Shown here: one piece after another, positions 41,536 through 48,246 of the stretch
Position numbering within the stretch: the first letter of the stretch is position 1
How the letters are laid out: every line of letters begins with the position of its first letter
Assembly (NCBI GenBank): GCA_026394055.1
Contig: JAPKYZ010000059.1
Coordinates: forward strand, 27,705 to 91,704
Direction: 5' to 3'
Origin: Acidobacteriota bacterium
Lineage (GTDB): Bacteria > Acidobacteriota > Terriglobia > Bryobacterales > Bryobacteraceae
Length of the DNA stretch: 64,000 nt
Position numbers and translations under genes: made by a program
Notes under the pieces: generated by a model
Database searches by the model: none
Seen by the model: only the letters and a program-made list of their open reading frames with translations
Told to the model about the DNA's origin: nothing

Positions 41536-42159
41536 CTAAACCGCCCAATCGCGGGCGAGCATCCGCATCTGGTGCTGGATGATCCGTTCCACTTGCGCGG
41601 TGGCGGTGCCTTCGCTGGCCCACTGGGCGGTGATGCCCGCCAGCAGCACCCGGAACTGCAACACCATATCGGCATGCTCCGCGCCCAGGCGCACCATACC
41701 GCGTTCACCCAATAGGATCAGCAGCTCTTCGATGGTCTCGGTGGCCGCGTGGTTGGCTTGCGTCACCCAGTTCTGATCACCAGGTTGAGCCGCAAAGGTG
41801 CGGGCCAACACGGCGCGCACAAAGTTCCGGTAAGGCTGCATCAGGCGGAGCCGCTGGCGGGTGTACCAGACCAGCACGGTCTCCAGGTCCGCTTCGATGC
41901 TGGCAAATCGCCGCAGCTTCTCGCGGAGGCGGCCTTCGAGATCGGCCATAAAGGCCACCACCATATCTTCTTTGGCCTCAAAGTGGTGGTAGACCGTTCC
42001 CTTGCCCACCGCCGCGTGGGCCGCGATTTGGCCGACGGTGGTTTCGGTGATGCCCTGTTGGGAGAACAGCTCAATGGCGGAACCGACCAGTTTGTTGCGG
42101 GTGCGCTTGCCTTGCTGTTGACGAATACTGAGTTGTGGTTTTGCCGCTGTAGATGCCAT
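41536..42159 (-). CDS. TetR-family transcriptional regulator
   Basis: A 207-residue repressor. The TetR helix-turn-helix is at about residues 20-65 (RNKLVGSAIELFSQQGITETTVGQIAAHAAVGKGTVYHHFEAKED). The C-terminal ligand-binding helices begin about residue 70 and include VLVWYTRQRLRLMQPYRNFVRAVL. It is divergent from an FMN-dependent dehydrogenase gene, with only 65 bases between starts, so it probably controls that gene. The ligand is not known. Confidence 0.9.
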   Translation of the reverse strand: MASTAAKPQLSIRQQQGKRTRNKLVGSAIELFSQQGITETTVGQIAAHAAVGKGTVYHHFEAKEDMVVAFMADLEGRLREKLRRFASIEADLETVLVWYTRQRLRLMQPYRNFVRAVLARTFAAQPGDQNWVTQANHAATETIEELLILLGERGMVRLGAEHADMVLQFRVLLAGITAQWASEGTATAQVERIIQHQMRMLARDWAV

Positions 42160-42187
42160 CGAGTCAATAGTCGGCAGTTTCGGAGCG

Positions 42188-42216
42188 TTCGATTAGAGCC
42201 CGGGCAGGGATATACT
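42188..42216 (+). promoter_or_regulatory. Promoter of the FMN dehydrogenase gene
   Basis: TATACT (42211-42216) is eight bases before the ATG, with TTCGAT (42188-42193) at a 17-base spacing as a weak -35. The transcript would have almost no leader. The region is shared with the divergent TetR gene and may hold its operator. Confidence 0.45.
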
Positions 42217-42224
42217 CAGGGGCG

Positions 42225-43379
42225 ATGAATCGCCGAGATGCTTTCCGGTTGCTGGGTTGGGCCGCGGCTTCCCCGCTGGCGGGGCGGGCCCAGGAGATCC
42301 CCGACAACCTTGACGGCCCGATCAATGTGCATGAGTTTGAAGCTCTGGCACAGAGCAAGATGAACAAGCTGGCCTACGACTTTATCGCGGGCGGCGTGGA
42401 GGACGAGAAAACGCTGCGCGCCAATATCGCGGCCTATGAGCACGTCTACCTAGTGCCGCGCGTGATGCGCGATGTCTCGCAGGTGGATACCTCGCAGACA
42501 CTGTTCGGGCAGACGCTCCATTCGCCCATCTTGATTGCGCCCACCGGGGGCAAGAATCTGGTGATCCCCAACGCCGACGAGATCGTGGGCCAGGCGGCTG
42601 TGAAGACCAAGACCGTCATGATCTCGGGCGGTGGCGCGGAGCGACTGCTGCGCAACGGTGAGCCCCTGAACTGGTGGACCAACGTCACCGGCTTCCGCAC
42701 CAAGGCCATCGCGCAGACCTTCGCCCGACGCACGGAAGAGAGCGGCTGCAAGGTGATCACCATCACCGTCGACAACGAGTATCAATCGAACCGCGACCGC
42801 AACAATCGCAACCGGTTCGACTATGGCTACATGCAGTCCGGCGTGCCCAAGCCCGGCGATCCGCCGCTACCGCCGCGCAAACCGGCCAAGCCGGCTATGT
42901 GGGATCCGCACACGCCTTCCATGACCTGGGAGCAGATTGAATGGGTGAAGAGCGGCTGCAAGCTGCCGGTCGTGATCAAGTGCATCATGGCGCCCGAAGA
43001 CGCGGAACTGGCCGTCCAGCGTGGGGCCGACGGCATTGTGGTGTCGAACCACGGCGGCCGACAGCTTGATGGCGTGCTGGCCACGATCGACGCGCTGCCC
43101 GATGTCGTGCAAGCCGTGGGCGGGCGGGTGCCCGTGTTGATGGACGGCGGCATTCGCCGGGGCAATGACATCTTGAAAGCGTTGGCCCTGGGTGCCAAGG
43201 CAGTGCTAGTGGGTCGCGCTCCGTTGTGGGGCTTGGGCGCGTTTGGCCAACCGGGCGTGGAACGCGTATTAGAGATGCTGGCCGCGGAGTTCAAGCTGGC
43301 GCTCGCACTGGCCGGCTGCAAGAATCTGGCGGAAGCGAATAACCCCCGCCTCGTGCGGCGGCTCTACCGGGTGGGCTAA
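42225..43379 (+). CDS. FMN-dependent alpha-hydroxy-acid dehydrogenase with Tat-like signal
   Basis: A 384-residue lactate/glycolate dehydrogenase-family enzyme (LldD fold) that oxidises alpha-hydroxy acids using FMN. The catalytic His276 and Arg279 are in VSNHGGRQLDG; the phosphate-binding region VPVLMDGGIRRGNDILKALALGA is complete, and the FMN site loop includes PTGGKNLV and the TVDNEY strand. The N-terminus reads NRRDAFRLLGWAAASPLAGRAQ, a twin-arginine motif with a hydrophobic stretch, so it may be exported with FMN bound. Cytosolic LldD proteins lack this. A TetR regulator is divergent. The substrate could be lactate, glycolate or mandelate; sequence does not decide. Confidence 0.85.
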   Translation: MNRRDAFRLLGWAAASPLAGRAQEIPDNLDGPINVHEFEALAQSKMNKLAYDFIAGGVEDEKTLRANIAAYEHVYLVPRVMRDVSQVDTSQTLFGQTLHSPILIAPTGGKNLVIPNADEIVGQAAVKTKTVMISGGGAERLLRNGEPLNWWTNVTGFRTKAIAQTFARRTEESGCKVITITVDNEYQSNRDRNNRNRFDYGYMQSGVPKPGDPPLPPRKPAKPAMWDPHTPSMTWEQIEWVKSGCKLPVVIKCIMAPEDAELAVQRGADGIVVSNHGGRQLDGVLATIDALPDVVQAVGGRVPVLMDGGIRRGNDILKALALGAKAVLVGRAPLWGLGAFGQPGVERVLEMLAAEFKLALALAGCKNLAEANNPRLVRRLYRVG

Positions 43380-43435
43380 ATGCGAATGTCCGGGTTCCGG
43401 ACGCGATCGAAGTTTTGAAGAAAGTGTGATCCGCG

Positions 43436-43651
43436 ATGCCTCCGCCCAACAAGTCCCCCATGGCCAAAGCTGGAGCCTATATGGGCCTGGTCTTTGTGAT
43501 CCCGGCCGCCATGTGGGTCTGCTGGTGGATAGGCGGCTGGGTTGACCAGACTTACCATACCCGCTATGGCTCCATGATCGGCATGATGGCCGGGTTTGCC
43601 GGTGGTCTTTATGAGGTCTTGCGGCAAGCGGAGCGGATCGAACGTAAGTAA
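43436..43651 (+). CDS. AtpZ/AtpI-like small ATP synthase-associated protein
   Basis: A 71-residue two-helix membrane protein. Helices lie at about residues 12-35 (AYMGLVFVIPAAMWVCWWIGGWV) and 45-60 (GSMIGMMAGFAGGLYEVL), with the G-x-W-x-D motif (GGWVDQTYHT) seen in AtpZ/AtpI-type proteins encoded ahead of F1Fo ATP synthase genes. AtpZ with AtpI forms a calcium/magnesium channel or assembly aid for the c-ring. It lies 56 bases after the dehydrogenase. The rest of the atp set begins 1.6 kb downstream after an insertion. A hairpin with short T-run follows. Confidence 0.75.
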   Translation: MPPPNKSPMAKAGAYMGLVFVIPAAMWVCWWIGGWVDQTYHTRYGSMIGMMAGFAGGLYEVLRQAERIERK

Positions 43652-43671
43652 TACCGAACAGGCCACGGAAC

Positions 43672-43718
43672 AAGAGGGTTTCTGAGCCGCGCACGTCAGC
43701 AAGCGGTTTCCCTCTTTT
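43672..43718 (+). terminator. Hairpin with T-run after atpZ-like gene
   Basis: AAGAGGG (43672-43678) pairs with CCCTCTT (43710-43716), followed by TT and a C. The loop is long (31 bases). A weak intrinsic terminator that would separate atpZ from the methyltransferase. Confidence 0.4.
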
Positions 43719-43791
43719 CCGGAGCTGGCTAAGCGCCTAGATAGGCCGCTAAGATTGGGCTTCATCAGCCTCCAGACTGATACGATGGGAT

Positions 43792-44481
43792 GTGCCTGTC
43801 GAGATGCGGGAAGTCTATTCGAAGCGGCACCGCAGAGATTGGCGCAGTCGATTGTGGCGAGCGTTGCAACCGCCGCCTCCCTACATTCACAACCCCCAGG
43901 AGCCACTCGATTTCCCCCTGGGCCGCTGGAATCTCTACGTCGGTGGGGCCGGCGCCCGGCCTGAAGGCTACGTCAATCTGGACCTATTTGCCGTACCAGG
44001 TGTCGACATTGCCGCGGATGCGGAGCGGCTCCCTTTTCCGGATGGACTGTTTGCGCGCATCGAATGTGATGCGGTGCTGGAGCACGTCAGCAACGCGGAG
44101 GGTGTCGTCGCTGAACTGTCGCGCGTGCTGGCGCCCGGGGGCTACATGCACGTGGTGACTCCGTTCTGCCACCCGTTCCACCAATACCCGCGGGACTTCC
44201 GCCGCTTCACGCTGGATGGGCTGAAATTGCTGGGCGGGAGTGATCTGGAACTGGTGGCCGAAGGTTGGAGAACCGGGCCTACCGCCACCTTACTGGTCTT
44301 CTTTCTGGAGTACGTGAAGCTCTTGCTTCCCTGGAAGCTGTGGCGGGTGGCCGCGCACGGCATATTGGGCTGGCTGCTGTTTCCCCTGCGGTACCTTGAT
44401 CTGCTGCTGCTCCGCTCTGAGAATGCGCGGATCCTCGGGAACCACTGCTACCTTTGGTGGCGCAAGAAGCAGGTCATCTAG
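43792..44481 (+). CDS. Class I SAM-dependent methyltransferase
   Basis: A 229-residue methyltransferase of the Methyltransf_11 type. The SAM site is partial: LYVGGAGARPEGYVNLD replaces the usual glycine loop, followed by VDIAADAERLPFPDGLFARIECDAVLEHV and VAELSRVLAPGGYMHVVTPF, which is the family core. The C-terminus has two hydrophobic helices (VFFLEYVKLLLPWKLWRVAAHGIL and a second), suggesting membrane association and a lipid or glycan substrate. The start may be GTG 43792 or ATG 43804. It lies between atpZ and the ATP synthase genes, which is unusual. Confidence 0.78.
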   Translation: MPVEMREVYSKRHRRDWRSRLWRALQPPPPYIHNPQEPLDFPLGRWNLYVGGAGARPEGYVNLDLFAVPGVDIAADAERLPFPDGLFARIECDAVLEHVSNAEGVVAELSRVLAPGGYMHVVTPFCHPFHQYPRDFRRFTLDGLKLLGGSDLELVAEGWRTGPTATLLVFFLEYVKLLLPWKLWRVAAHGILGWLLFPLRYLDLLLLRSENARILGNHCYLWWRKKQVI

Positions 44482-44530
44482 CATGCGGCAGGCAACAGCG
44501 GATTGAGCGCACGTAGGGACATCGAGAGCG

Positions 44531-44902
44531 CTAACGTGCAAGGGCTTGCGCGACCACCTCGGGCGCGCGCTCGATCACTTGCAGGTAAGCCTGCACAGCG
44601 CTATCCGGCGTCGCCCGGCCTTGCTCCCAATCCTGGAGCGTACGGCGATTGAAGTGGAAGCGGTGGGCAAATTCCGCCTGGGACAGCTTGAGCTTGTCGC
44701 GCAGCGCTTGCACGTCAACCCGCTTGGTGGCCGTCGCCAAGCGGGCCTCCAAAGTGGTCTCCCCACGGAAAAATGCCGCCACCTCTTCCGCCCCCCGCAA
44801 AATACTTCGGCCCACAGCGTTAGTTCTGGGGCGGGTGGTTTTAGCTGGTGCCACCTTCTGTGAAGGCGCGGACGATTTTCGCGAGACGTTTTTTGTCGGC
44901 AT
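44531..44902 (-). CDS. HigA-type XRE antitoxin
   Basis: A 123-residue antitoxin; a much longer frame in the same register starts in the toxin promoter and its extra part is the antisense shadow of the toxin gene, so ATG at 44902 is preferred. The C-terminal helix-turn-helix (about residues 55-115) reads LRDKLKLSQAEFAHRFHFNRRTLQDWEQGRATPDSAVQAYLQVI, the HigA/NadS type. The N-terminus is basic and disordered. It overlaps the 3' end of the toxin gene by about 60 bases, with toxin first, as in higBA pairs. It probably neutralises the toxin and represses the promoter. Confidence 0.78.
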   Translation of the reverse strand: MPTKNVSRKSSAPSQKVAPAKTTRPRTNAVGRSILRGAEEVAAFFRGETTLEARLATATKRVDVQALRDKLKLSQAEFAHRFHFNRRTLQDWEQGRATPDSAVQAYLQVIERAPEVVAQALAR

Positions 44903-45179
44903 CAGAAATGTTCTCCTGCTGATTCTTGGCGTAGATGGTGATGAATAGTACCGTGGCGGGATCGAGTTGGTAGTAGTACAGAGTTCGCACACCGCCACTC
45001 TTGCCGGTCCCAGGGCGCGCCCAACGGGCTTTGCGCAACCCGCCAGTATGCGGAACCACCGGATGAGCCTCCGGCGTGTTTGCGATCGCGTCCTCCATGG
45101 CGAGCTGAAAAGCATAAGGAAGCAACTTCGCCGCCCGCTTAGTGTACTCGGCCGTGCGGAGGATGATCGTACCGGCCAT
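44841..45179 (-). CDS. RelE/HigB-type toxin
   Basis: A 112-residue RelE-superfamily toxin of the HigB-2/RelE group. The pattern TGGLRKARWARPGTGKSGGVRTLYYYQLDPATVLFITIYAKNQQENISDADKKRLAKIVRAF matches the family, with catalytic-type Arg/Lys and Tyr (GGLRKARW, RTLYYY, YAKNQQENI). These toxins cut mRNA in the ribosome A site. It precedes the XRE antitoxin gene and is driven by a near-consensus promoter with an inverted repeat. The ATG is six bases from the -10, so the mRNA may be leaderless. Confidence 0.85.
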   Translation of the reverse strand: MAGTIILRTAEYTKRAAKLLPYAFQLAMEDAIANTPEAHPVVPHTGGLRKARWARPGTGKSGGVRTLYYYQLDPATVLFITIYAKNQQENISDADKKRLAKIVRAFTEGGTS

Positions 45180-45185
45180 GACCTG

Positions 45186-45214
45186 ACTATACGGGTAATC
45201 CGTACCGAGGTCAA
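45186..45214 (-). promoter_or_regulatory. higBA-type promoter with operator in the spacer
   Basis: On the minus strand, TTGACC (45214-45209) and TATAGT (45191-45186) are 17 bases apart. TACGG (45190-45194) and CCGTA (45200-45204) form an inverted repeat within the spacer. The ATG starts six bases downstream of the -10. Confidence 0.7.
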
Positions 45215-45306
45215 CTATCGCGCCCGCGCAAACGCGAGGCTCCGCCCGGCAACGTCATGCTTACGGCCGAGTGACGTTCCAGAAATGCGCGAAGCTGGGA
45301 GAGCCC

Positions 45307-45660
45307 ATGACACTCAACCGGATCGTCTGGACCCAAGCCGGACTCGCGCTGACCGGCACCGCCGCTACGGCAGCCCTGCTGGGCCGCAAAGGAGCACTAG
45401 GCTTTGTGGCCGGGGCGTTGATTGCGGCTGCCAGCTTCTGGGTGCTCCATCGCTTTGTCGCCGCGCTGGGTGGGGAGCGGCCGAATCCGCTCTCTTTCGT
45501 CCTGATCTCGGTTCGCCTGATGCTGGCCGGGTGGGTGCTCTATGTTATTCTGAATACTTATCAGGTGCACCGCACGGCACTTGCGCTGGGGATTGCCACG
45601 CCCGTTGCGGCCATCACGTTAGTCGCTCTCTACGAACTCCTCTATGCACGGTCATCATGA
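45307..45660 (+). CDS. atpI: ATP synthase subunit I-like protein
   Basis: A 117-residue membrane protein with three to four transmembrane helices (about 8-30, 33-52, 65-85, 90-112). It lies just before atpB and overlaps it by 17 bases, the expected place for AtpI, which helps assemble the c-ring. Residues TLVALYELLYARSS end the protein. Sequence conservation in this family is weak, so the identification rests on position and topology. ATG at 45307 follows GGGAGA. Confidence 0.75.
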   Translation: MTLNRIVWTQAGLALTGTAATAALLGRKGALGFVAGALIAAASFWVLHRFVAALGGERPNPLSFVLISVRLMLAGWVLYVILNTYQVHRTALALGIATPVAAITLVALYELLYARSS

Positions 45661-46387
45661 ATCCTGGTTCACACAGCTGCTGAACCAATTTCTCGCGGGG
45701 CCCGCCAACGCCGCCCTCGAACTGGTGGGACGTCACGCCCACGATCCGCTGAAGCCTTGGGCGGACTGGATGGCGACACAGATTCTGGTCGCGCTGTTCA
45801 TCATGGCCTTGGCGGCGCTGGTGCGCGCCGGCCTGTCGATGGACAAGCCCGGCAGCCTGCAGCACACCTTTGAAGCGTTCTACGGCATGATCAAAGGCCA
45901 GGCGACGGACGTCATCGGCCATCATGATGGGCCGAAGCACGTGGTCTACACGGCGACGGTGTTCCTGTTCATCCTGATGATGAACCTGATCGGGTTGATC
46001 CCGGCGTTTGAATCGCCCACGATGTTCCCGATGGTGCCGCTGGGCTGCGCGGTAGCGACGTTCCTCTACTACAACTACTGGGGCTTCAAGGTACAGGGTC
46101 CGATTACCTACATGAAGCACTTTGCCGGCCCGGTGTGGTGGCTGAGCTGGTTCATGTTCCCGCTGGAAATCATCAGCCACTTTATCCGCCCGATGTCGCT
46201 GACCATCCGTCTTTTCGCCAACATGTTTGCCGGCGAGCAGGTGACGATCGGCTTTATGACGCTGTTCTCGGCGTCAGGCATCTTGTTCATGGGTCTCCAT
46301 ACATTCGTCAGCTTCCTGCAGGCGTTCATCTTCACGGTGTTGACGATGGCCTACGTGGGCGCCGCGGTGGAGCACGAAGAGCATTAA
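45644..46387 (+). CDS. atpB: F1Fo ATP synthase subunit a
   Basis: A 247-residue subunit a with five to six transmembrane helices. The essential Arg lies in the helix LTIRLFANMFAGEQV, the signature that faces the c-ring; FLFILMMNLIGLIPAFESPT and the late helix AFIFTVLTMAYVGAAVEHEEH are also typical. It overlaps atpI by 17 bases and is followed by atpE after a 111-base gap. No subunit b, delta, alpha or others are in the window. Confidence 0.95.
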   Translation: MHGHHESWFTQLLNQFLAGPANAALELVGRHAHDPLKPWADWMATQILVALFIMALAALVRAGLSMDKPGSLQHTFEAFYGMIKGQATDVIGHHDGPKHVVYTATVFLFILMMNLIGLIPAFESPTMFPMVPLGCAVATFLYYNYWGFKVQGPITYMKHFAGPVWWLSWFMFPLEIISHFIRPMSLTIRLFANMFAGEQVTIGFMTLFSASGILFMGLHTFVSFLQAFIFTVLTMAYVGAAVEHEEH

Positions 46388-46498
46388 TTTTTTTGAGTAG
46401 TCCGGCTTAATTGCAACTGCTTCCATGTGAGCCCTGGGCGTCCCCACGCACCAACGGAACCACCTCTGGGACGGTAATTCTTTGAAGGAGAAGTAGAT

Positions 46499-46786
46499 AT
46501 GAAAATGAAGTCTTTGTTGATGCTGGCCGCACTGATGATGGTGGCGGCTCCGATCTTCGCCCAGACCCCGGGCGGCAGCAATTCGGGTGGCGGCTTGCTG
46601 GTTCCGGCGTTCGCTATGGCGCTCGCTTCCGGCATGTGCGGTATGGGCCAGGGCAAGGCGATCGCCTCCGCCGCGGAGGGCATTGCCCGCAACCCCGGCG
46701 CGGCTGGTGCCATCCGTATCCTGCTGCTGCTGGGCTTGGCGTTCATCGAGTCGCTGGCGCTGTTCACGTTCGTGAAGGTTGGCTAG
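46499..46786 (+). CDS. atpE: F1Fo ATP synthase subunit c
   Basis: A 95-residue proteolipid with a signal-like N-terminus (MKSLLMLAALMMVAAPIFAQ, about 1-21) that may be removed. Two helices follow: TM1 (about 31-57) with GMCGMGQGKAIASAAEGIARNP and TM2 (about 70-95) with the ion-binding Glu84 in LAFIESLALFTF. GAAGAIR is the polar loop. Gln51 and Glu84-Ser85 match two ligand positions of sodium-coupled c-subunits, though other positions (Thr/Tyr) are not conserved. ATG has GGAG eight bases upstream. It is the last atp gene before a DapA-like gene 31 bases on. Confidence 0.92.
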   Translation: MKMKSLLMLAALMMVAAPIFAQTPGGSNSGGGLLVPAFAMALASGMCGMGQGKAIASAAEGIARNPGAAGAIRILLLLGLAFIESLALFTFVKVG

Positions 46787-46817
46787 AAGCCGGCTTTCGC
46801 CCTAGGGTGAAAATCAC

Positions 46818-47513
46818 TTGTTAAACCTACAGGGGGTCTGGGTTCCACTCACGACCCCCTTTACCTTTGAAGGCGAGCTCTACCGCACCAAGGTGGCGCA
46901 TAACGTCGCACGTCTGAACCTGACCTCGGTGGCCGGCTACGTGGTGGGTTCTTCCACTGGCGAAGCCGAAACGCTGGGCTGGGACGAACAGCTGGAGCTA
47001 TTCCATCTGGTCGCTTCCGCCGCAGGTCCCACCAAGGTGAAGATCGCAGGTGTCAGCCGCGCTGGCGTGCGTGAGGCAGTCCAGCTGTCGCATGAGCTCA
47101 TCACGCGCGGCGCACAAGCGATCCTGCTGGAATCGCCCTGGTCCGGCCCGGAGCATGATCTCTACTGCCGCACCATCGCGGACCGGGTGGATGTGCCCGT
47201 TCTCGCCGGCGTCGCCGGACACCCCAACATCCAAGCCGCTCCGGCCATTCTGCCGCCGCTGGCCAATGCCCTGCCCTACGCCTACATCACGGTCTATGAG
47301 GCGGAGCGGACTCGCGAGCAGGAAGCAGCCGACGACTGGCGCGCGCGGCTGGCACCAGCCGAACAAGTGATCGCCCGCCACAGCATCCCGGCCCTGAAGT
47401 ACGCCATGGAACTCACCGGCTACTACGGCGGCCCGCCCCGGCTGCCTCGTGTCGCAATTAGCCCCGCCGTGCAGGGGGAAGTGGAGCAGGCGTTGGCGGG
47501 GTTGCGGAGCTAG
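46818..47513 (+). CDS. Short DapA-like protein missing the catalytic residues
   Basis: A 231-residue protein of the dihydrodipicolinate synthase/N-acetylneuraminate lyase superfamily. It starts LNLQGVWVPLTTPFTFEGEL and has VGSSTGEAETLGWDEQLELF and KVKIAGVSRAG as in DapA. The Tyr motif (normally PPYYNKPT) is replaced by ESPWSGPEHDLY, and no Lys occurs where the Schiff-base lysine should be; it is about 60 residues shorter than the family. It may be a degraded or re-purposed TIM barrel. The TTG start is preceded by GGTGA. It lies 31 bases after atpE. The partner or substrate is unknown. Confidence 0.7.
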   Translation: MLNLQGVWVPLTTPFTFEGELYRTKVAHNVARLNLTSVAGYVVGSSTGEAETLGWDEQLELFHLVASAAGPTKVKIAGVSRAGVREAVQLSHELITRGAQAILLESPWSGPEHDLYCRTIADRVDVPVLAGVAGHPNIQAAPAILPPLANALPYAYITVYEAERTREQEAADDWRARLAPAEQVIARHSIPALKYAMELTGYYGGPPRLPRVAISPAVQGEVEQALAGLRS

Positions 47514-47546
47514 TAGGCGGACCATCGCGGGTGATACCGTAGAGGC

Positions 47547-47738
47547 ATGACCCGCCCCGCCGACACCGACGAGAAGACGTGGCAGTTCTACTTGAGCTTG
47601 ATTCGCCAACTGACACCCGAGCAACGTCTGCGGCGCACCATTGAGATGATCGATATGGGCCGGGCGTTGGCCGCAGCGGGAAAGGCGGAACGTGACTGTC
47701 GCAACGGGGCTGAAACTACTGCTGGAAGCATTCGCTGA
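47547..47738 (+). CDS. Small protein of an NTase pair
   Basis: A 63-residue protein, DEKTWQFYLSLIRQLTPEQRLRRTIEMID. The helical segment LTPEQRLRRTIEMIDMGR looks like those small proteins found beside DUF6036-type nucleotidyltransferases. It overlaps the NTase gene by 47 bases in another frame. An extended -10 (TGATACCGT) lies six bases before the ATG. It may be the regulatory or antitoxin subunit. I do not assign a family with confidence. Confidence 0.55.
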   Translation: MTRPADTDEKTWQFYLSLIRQLTPEQRLRRTIEMIDMGRALAAAGKAERDCRNGAETTAGSIR

Positions 47739-48246
47739 ACTGCGCATCCCGGTGGCCATCGGTGGATCGGTTGCCTCCTCCGCGCGTGGAATGCCGCGAT
47801 TCACTGCCGATATTGATTTAGTGGCGTCAATGGCTGTCTCACGAGCGGAGGCATTCGTCACGCGACTGGGCCCGGATTGGTACGCCGATGCAGAGGCGAT
47901 CCAGGACGCCATCCGTCGCAGACGATCCTTCAATGTAATCTTTATCCCGCAAAGTTATAAGTTCGATATCTTCCCAGCGGCGACTGAATTCCACCTCGCA
48001 CAGTTGGAGCGAGCCACGTCGGTGCCATTGACGATTGAAGGCAGCACCGTCTCCTGCCCGGTCACGTCAGCCGAAGACATTCTGCTAGCCAAGCTTTCGT
48101 GGCTTCAGCAAGGCGGTGGATCCGAGAGGCAGCGTCACGACATCGAGGGCATCATCAATGCCAACCCCGGGCTTGATCGCGTCTATCTGGAAGGCTGGGC
48201 CCAGCGGCTGGGCATCGCTGAGCAGTTGAAGACTTTTCTTCAGTAG
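47692..48246 (+). CDS. Nucleotidyltransferase-fold protein, TA-type
   Basis: A 184-residue protein with the NTase motif VAIGGSVASSARGMPRFTADIDLVASM: GGS and the Asp-Ile-Asp pair are the Pol-beta superfamily signature. The block FDIFPAATEFHLAQLERA and SAEDILLAKLSWLQQGG are typical of the DUF6036-like group. It starts from GTG inside the preceding small gene, so the two are co-expressed. Possible role: toxin or antitoxin in an MNT/HEPN-like pair, although no HEPN partner is seen. It is convergent with ggt, overlapping by a few bases. Confidence 0.7.
   Translation: MTVATGLKLLLEAFAELRIPVAIGGSVASSARGMPRFTADIDLVASMAVSRAEAFVTRLGPDWYADAEAIQDAIRRRRSFNVIFIPQSYKFDIFPAATEFHLAQLERATSVPLTIEGSTVSCPVTSAEDILLAKLSWLQQGGGSERQRHDIEGIINANPGLDRVYLEGWAQRLGIAEQLKTFLQ

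Noticed and set aside
44903..45214. N-terminal extension of the HigA-type antitoxin frame
   Set aside because: The extra residues are the shadow of the toxin gene; the antitoxin motif and a sensible ATG begin at 44902.
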